From assembly GCA_963828755.1 (NCBI GenBank), contig CAWHFY010000003.1, forward strand, positions 62,001 through 126,000: 64,000 nucleotides of DNA, in the 5' to 3' direction. A program made the translations under genes and the position numbers. Below, piece after piece: positions 62,035-64,000 of the stretch. Each line of letters starts with the position of its first letter. Within the stretch, counting starts at the first letter, position 1. The notes under the pieces are model-generated. The model did no database searches, was not told the DNA's origin, and saw only the letters and a list, made by a program, of their open reading frames with translations. This DNA is from WHSW01 sp963828755 (GTDB lineage: Bacteria > Actinomycetota > Thermoleophilia > Solirubrobacterales > 70-9).

Positions 62035-63222
62035 CTAGGCCTCGGCCTTCGTCTCCTGCGCGGCGCTCTTCGCCCGCTCGCCCGCGGGCTTGCGGGCGTA
62101 CTTCGCGATGAACTCCTCGGTCTGCTCGCGCGCCTGATCGTCGGGCCGCTGGCTGTGCGGCGACTTCATCAGGTAGCTCGACGGGCCGTCGAGCTGGCCG
62201 GCGATGCCGTTGTTGAGCGCCAGCTTGATCAGGCGCACCGCGTCGATCACGACGCCGGCCGAGTTCGGCGAGTCCCAGACCTCGAGCTTGAGCTCGGCGG
62301 TCAGCGGCACGTCGCCGAACGCCTTGCCCTCGAGCCGGATGTGCGCCCACTTGCGGTCGGTGAGCCACGGCACGTAGTCGGACGGGCCGACGTGCACGTC
62401 GCGTTCGGGCAGCTCGGTGCCCATCACCGAGGTGACGGCGTTGGTCTTCGAGATCTTCTTCGAGTCGAGGCGCTCGCGCTCGAGCATGTTGAAGAAGTCC
62501 ATGTTGCCGCCGACGTTGAGCTGCGACGTGTGCTGGAGCTCGACGCCGCGCTCATGGAACAGGCGGGCGAGCTGGCGGTGGACGATCGTGGCGCCGACCT
62601 GCGACTTGATGTCGTCGCCGATGATCGGCAGCCCGGCTTCCTCGAAGCGATTGTCCCAGTAGTCCTCGCGGGCGATGAACACCGGCAGGCAGTTGACGAA
62701 ACCGACCCCGGCCTCGAGCGCCTGCTCGACGTACCACTTGGTCGCCATCTCCGAGCCGACCGGGAGGTAGCAGACGAGCACGTCGGCCTTCGTCTCCTTG
62801 AGCACGCCGACGATGTCGGCGGTCTCGCCCGGGGCCTTGGTGATCTTCTGCTTCAGGTACTTGCCGAGCCCGTCGTGGGTCATGCCGCGCTGAACCTTGA
62901 CCCCCAGCTCCGGGACGTCGGCGAACTTGATCGTGTCGTTCTGACCCGACCAGATCGCCTCGGAGAGGTCCTTGCCGACCTTCTCGATGTCGATGTCGAA
63001 GGCGGCGACGAACTCGATGTCGCGGACGTGGTAGCCGCCGAGGTCGACGTGCATGAGTCCCGGGACCTGTTCGTCGGGGTCGGCGTCCTTGTAGTACTGG
63101 ACGCCCTGGATGAAGCTGTTCGCGCAGTTGCCGACGCCGACGATCGCGACGCGGACCGGGCCGTCGTCGGGACGGTGTCCGTTCGTCGTGGCGCCGCTGG
63201 CGTGGCCGTTGGTCTCACTCAT
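62035..63222 (-). CDS. ino1: Myo-inositol-1-phosphate synthase
   Basis: A 395-residue enzyme that converts glucose-6-phosphate to inositol-1-phosphate. Signatures: VAIVGVGNCANSFIQGVQYY (NAD loop), FVAAFDIDIEKVGKDLSE, VLVCYLPVGSEMATKWYVEQ, GDDIKSQVGATIVHRQLARL and AVTSVMGTELPERDVHVGPS, with the C-terminal LKLEVWDSPNSAGVVIDAVR. GGAGGATCCCGATCCCT precedes the ATG. The gene follows a CDP-alcohol phosphatidyltransferase gene on the same strand (62-base gap), a pair that supports phosphatidylinositol synthesis, as in other actinobacteria. A strong terminator follows. Confidence 0.94.
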   Translation of the reverse strand: MSETNGHASGATTNGHRPDDGPVRVAIVGVGNCANSFIQGVQYYKDADPDEQVPGLMHVDLGGYHVRDIEFVAAFDIDIEKVGKDLSEAIWSGQNDTIKFADVPELGVKVQRGMTHDGLGKYLKQKITKAPGETADIVGVLKETKADVLVCYLPVGSEMATKWYVEQALEAGVGFVNCLPVFIAREDYWDNRFEEAGLPIIGDDIKSQVGATIVHRQLARLFHERGVELQHTSQLNVGGNMDFFNMLERERLDSKKISKTNAVTSVMGTELPERDVHVGPSDYVPWLTDRKWAHIRLEGKAFGDVPLTAELKLEVWDSPNSAGVVIDAVRLIKLALNNGIAGQLDGPSSYLMKSPHSQRPDDQAREQTEEFIAKYARKPAGERAKSAAQETKAEA

Positions 63223-63284
63223 AGGGATCGGGATCCTCCAAGAAGGCGGGGTGGAAGGCGAACTACCCGCGGTTAACGGTTTGG

Positions 63285-63917
63285 TTACAGCTCGCTGGCC
63301 TCGAGCGCCTTGAGCTCACCGCGCACGTGCCAGACGCGCTGGCCAACCGTGAACGCGGTCAGCCCGGCCATCGCATAGATCGCCGCGGGGAGCAGGTCGA
63401 CGTCGGTGATCAGTTCGCCGGCGCCGAACACGAGGCCGATGGAAAGTAGCACCACGCGGACCGGCCGGGTGGCTATTCCGACCTTGCACTCGACCCCGAG
63501 CGCCTCGGCGCGGGCGCGCGTGTAGGAGACCATCAGCGAGCCGAGGACGACGAATACGCAGGCGGCGGCGGGCACCGCATCGCCCGCGTCGGCGAATTGG
63601 TAGGCGACCGCGGTCAGCACCACCCCCTCCTCGATCCGGTCGAGGGTCGAGTCGAGAAAGGCGCCGAACATCGTCCCCTTGCCCGACATCCGCGAGTAGC
63701 GGCCGTCGAGCGTGTCCATGATCGAGCCGACGATGAAGGCGATCCCGCCGAGGAAGATCTGGTCGCCGAAGATCAGCGCGGCGGCCGTGAGGTTGAGGAC
63801 CAGGCCGGTGATCGAGATCGCGTTCGGGGTCAGCCGCGACTCGATCAGCCGGTCGCGCGCGTAGCCGCGCCAAGCGGCGGCGGTTCGCGGTGAGGGTCGC
63901 CCTTCCACGCCCGTCAC
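63285..63917 (-). CDS. CDP-alcohol phosphatidyltransferase (phosphatidylinositol phosphate synthase-like)
   Basis: A 210-residue integral membrane enzyme with about six helices. The CDP-alcohol motif is DTLDGRYSRMSGKGTMFGAF followed by LDSTLDRIEEG, matching D-G-x2-(A/S)-R-x8-G-x3-D-x3-D. RLTPNAISITGLVLNLTAAA is the typical N-terminal helix. The start is GTG 63917, 16 bases after the stop of the upstream gene. Next to ino1, the natural role is joining inositol-1-phosphate to CDP-diacylglycerol, the first step of actinobacterial phosphatidylinositol lipids. Phosphatidylglycerophosphate synthase is the alternative. Confidence 0.85.
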   Translation of the reverse strand: MTGVEGRPSPRTAAAWRGYARDRLIESRLTPNAISITGLVLNLTAAALIFGDQIFLGGIAFIVGSIMDTLDGRYSRMSGKGTMFGAFLDSTLDRIEEGVVLTAVAYQFADAGDAVPAAACVFVVLGSLMVSYTRARAEALGVECKVGIATRPVRVVLLSIGLVFGAGELITDVDLLPAAIYAMAGLTAFTVGQRVWHVRGELKALEASEL

Positions 63918-63933
63918 CGTATCCGGCCGAAGC

Positions 63934-64000
63934 TCAGGCGGTCGCTTCCTGGGTGCGCTCAGACGGCCAGCCCCAGGCGTCGGGGCGCAGCTTCGCGAGC
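63934..64000 (-). CDS. C-terminal end of an unidentified gene (cut by the right edge)
   Basis: About 21 residues remain (LAKLRPDAWGWPSERTQEAT, then Ala and stop at 63934-63936). The reading is open to the edge. The gap to the CDP-alcohol transferase start is 16 bases, so it probably belongs to the same operon. No family can be told from this piece. Confidence 0.5.
   Translation of the reverse strand, partial: LAKLRPDAWGWPSERTQEATA

Overview
This window comes from a very GC-rich bacterial chromosome, most likely an actinobacterium of the Thermoleophilia/Solirubrobacterales type. That placement is inferred from the gene set: a phosphatidylinositol branch (pgsA-like plus ino1), a DUF4235 protein, many small GGDD-type lipoproteins, Tat-exported ferritin-like proteins, secreted repeat proteins with Cys-containing RTX tails, and tRNA genes that do not encode CCA. 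It was not confirmed by any search. Gene order is that of an ordinary chromosome. There is no integrase, transposase, CRISPR array or phage structural gene.

Layout. 0-7 kb: end of a methyltransferase, a cation/proton antiporter whose start codon lies in a perfect hairpin, a broken lipoprotein, thiolase and 3-hydroxyacyl-CoA dehydrogenase, a sterol-desaturase-type hydroxylase and a CNNM/CorC protein. 7-11 kb: a tight three-gene operon (basic amino acid decarboxylase, guanidino deiminase-like enzyme, M20 carbamoyl amidohydrolase) that could convert arginine to putrescine. 11-14.5 kb: flavodoxin-fold reductase, enolase-superfamily protein, ferritin and a ketoreductase-like SDR. 14.5-23.4 kb: two large secreted repeat proteins with RTX-like tails, flanking a glycan operon that includes a homologue of the plant reversibly glycosylated polypeptide / UDP-arabinopyranose mutase family.

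23.5-27.5 kb: a 3.9-kb islet of small proteins between a 3' half-copy of tRNA-Asp and the intact tRNA-Asp gene. 27.5-35 kb: FAH-family hydrolase, a polytopic membrane protein and a lipid-modification operon (FAD oxidoreductase, DUF1365, cyclopropane synthase-like methyltransferase, alpha/beta hydrolase). 35-40.7 kb: sugar ABC transporter with a Gfo/Idh/MocA dehydrogenase and a ROK regulator. 41-51 kb: class-III-type alcohol dehydrogenase plus MBL hydrolase, a NirK-like copper protein, an S15/CocE-like exported hydrolase, and a cluster that joins TatC and TatA with a cupredoxin and two exported ferritin-like proteins, followed by a heme catalase-like protein. 51-64 kb: housekeeping genes (lgt, tRNA-Glu, argF, endonuclease family, M3-like peptidase, RNA uridine methyltransferase, Fe-S uracil-DNA glycosylase), a glycosyltransferase-PHP fusion, and inositol-phosphate synthase with a CDP-alcohol phosphatidyltransferase.

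Many otherwise intact conserved genes are split by single-base frameshifts (about 22 sites in 15 genes). Most look like sequencing or assembly indels rather than real decay. Coordinates for those genes cover the whole reconstructed gene.
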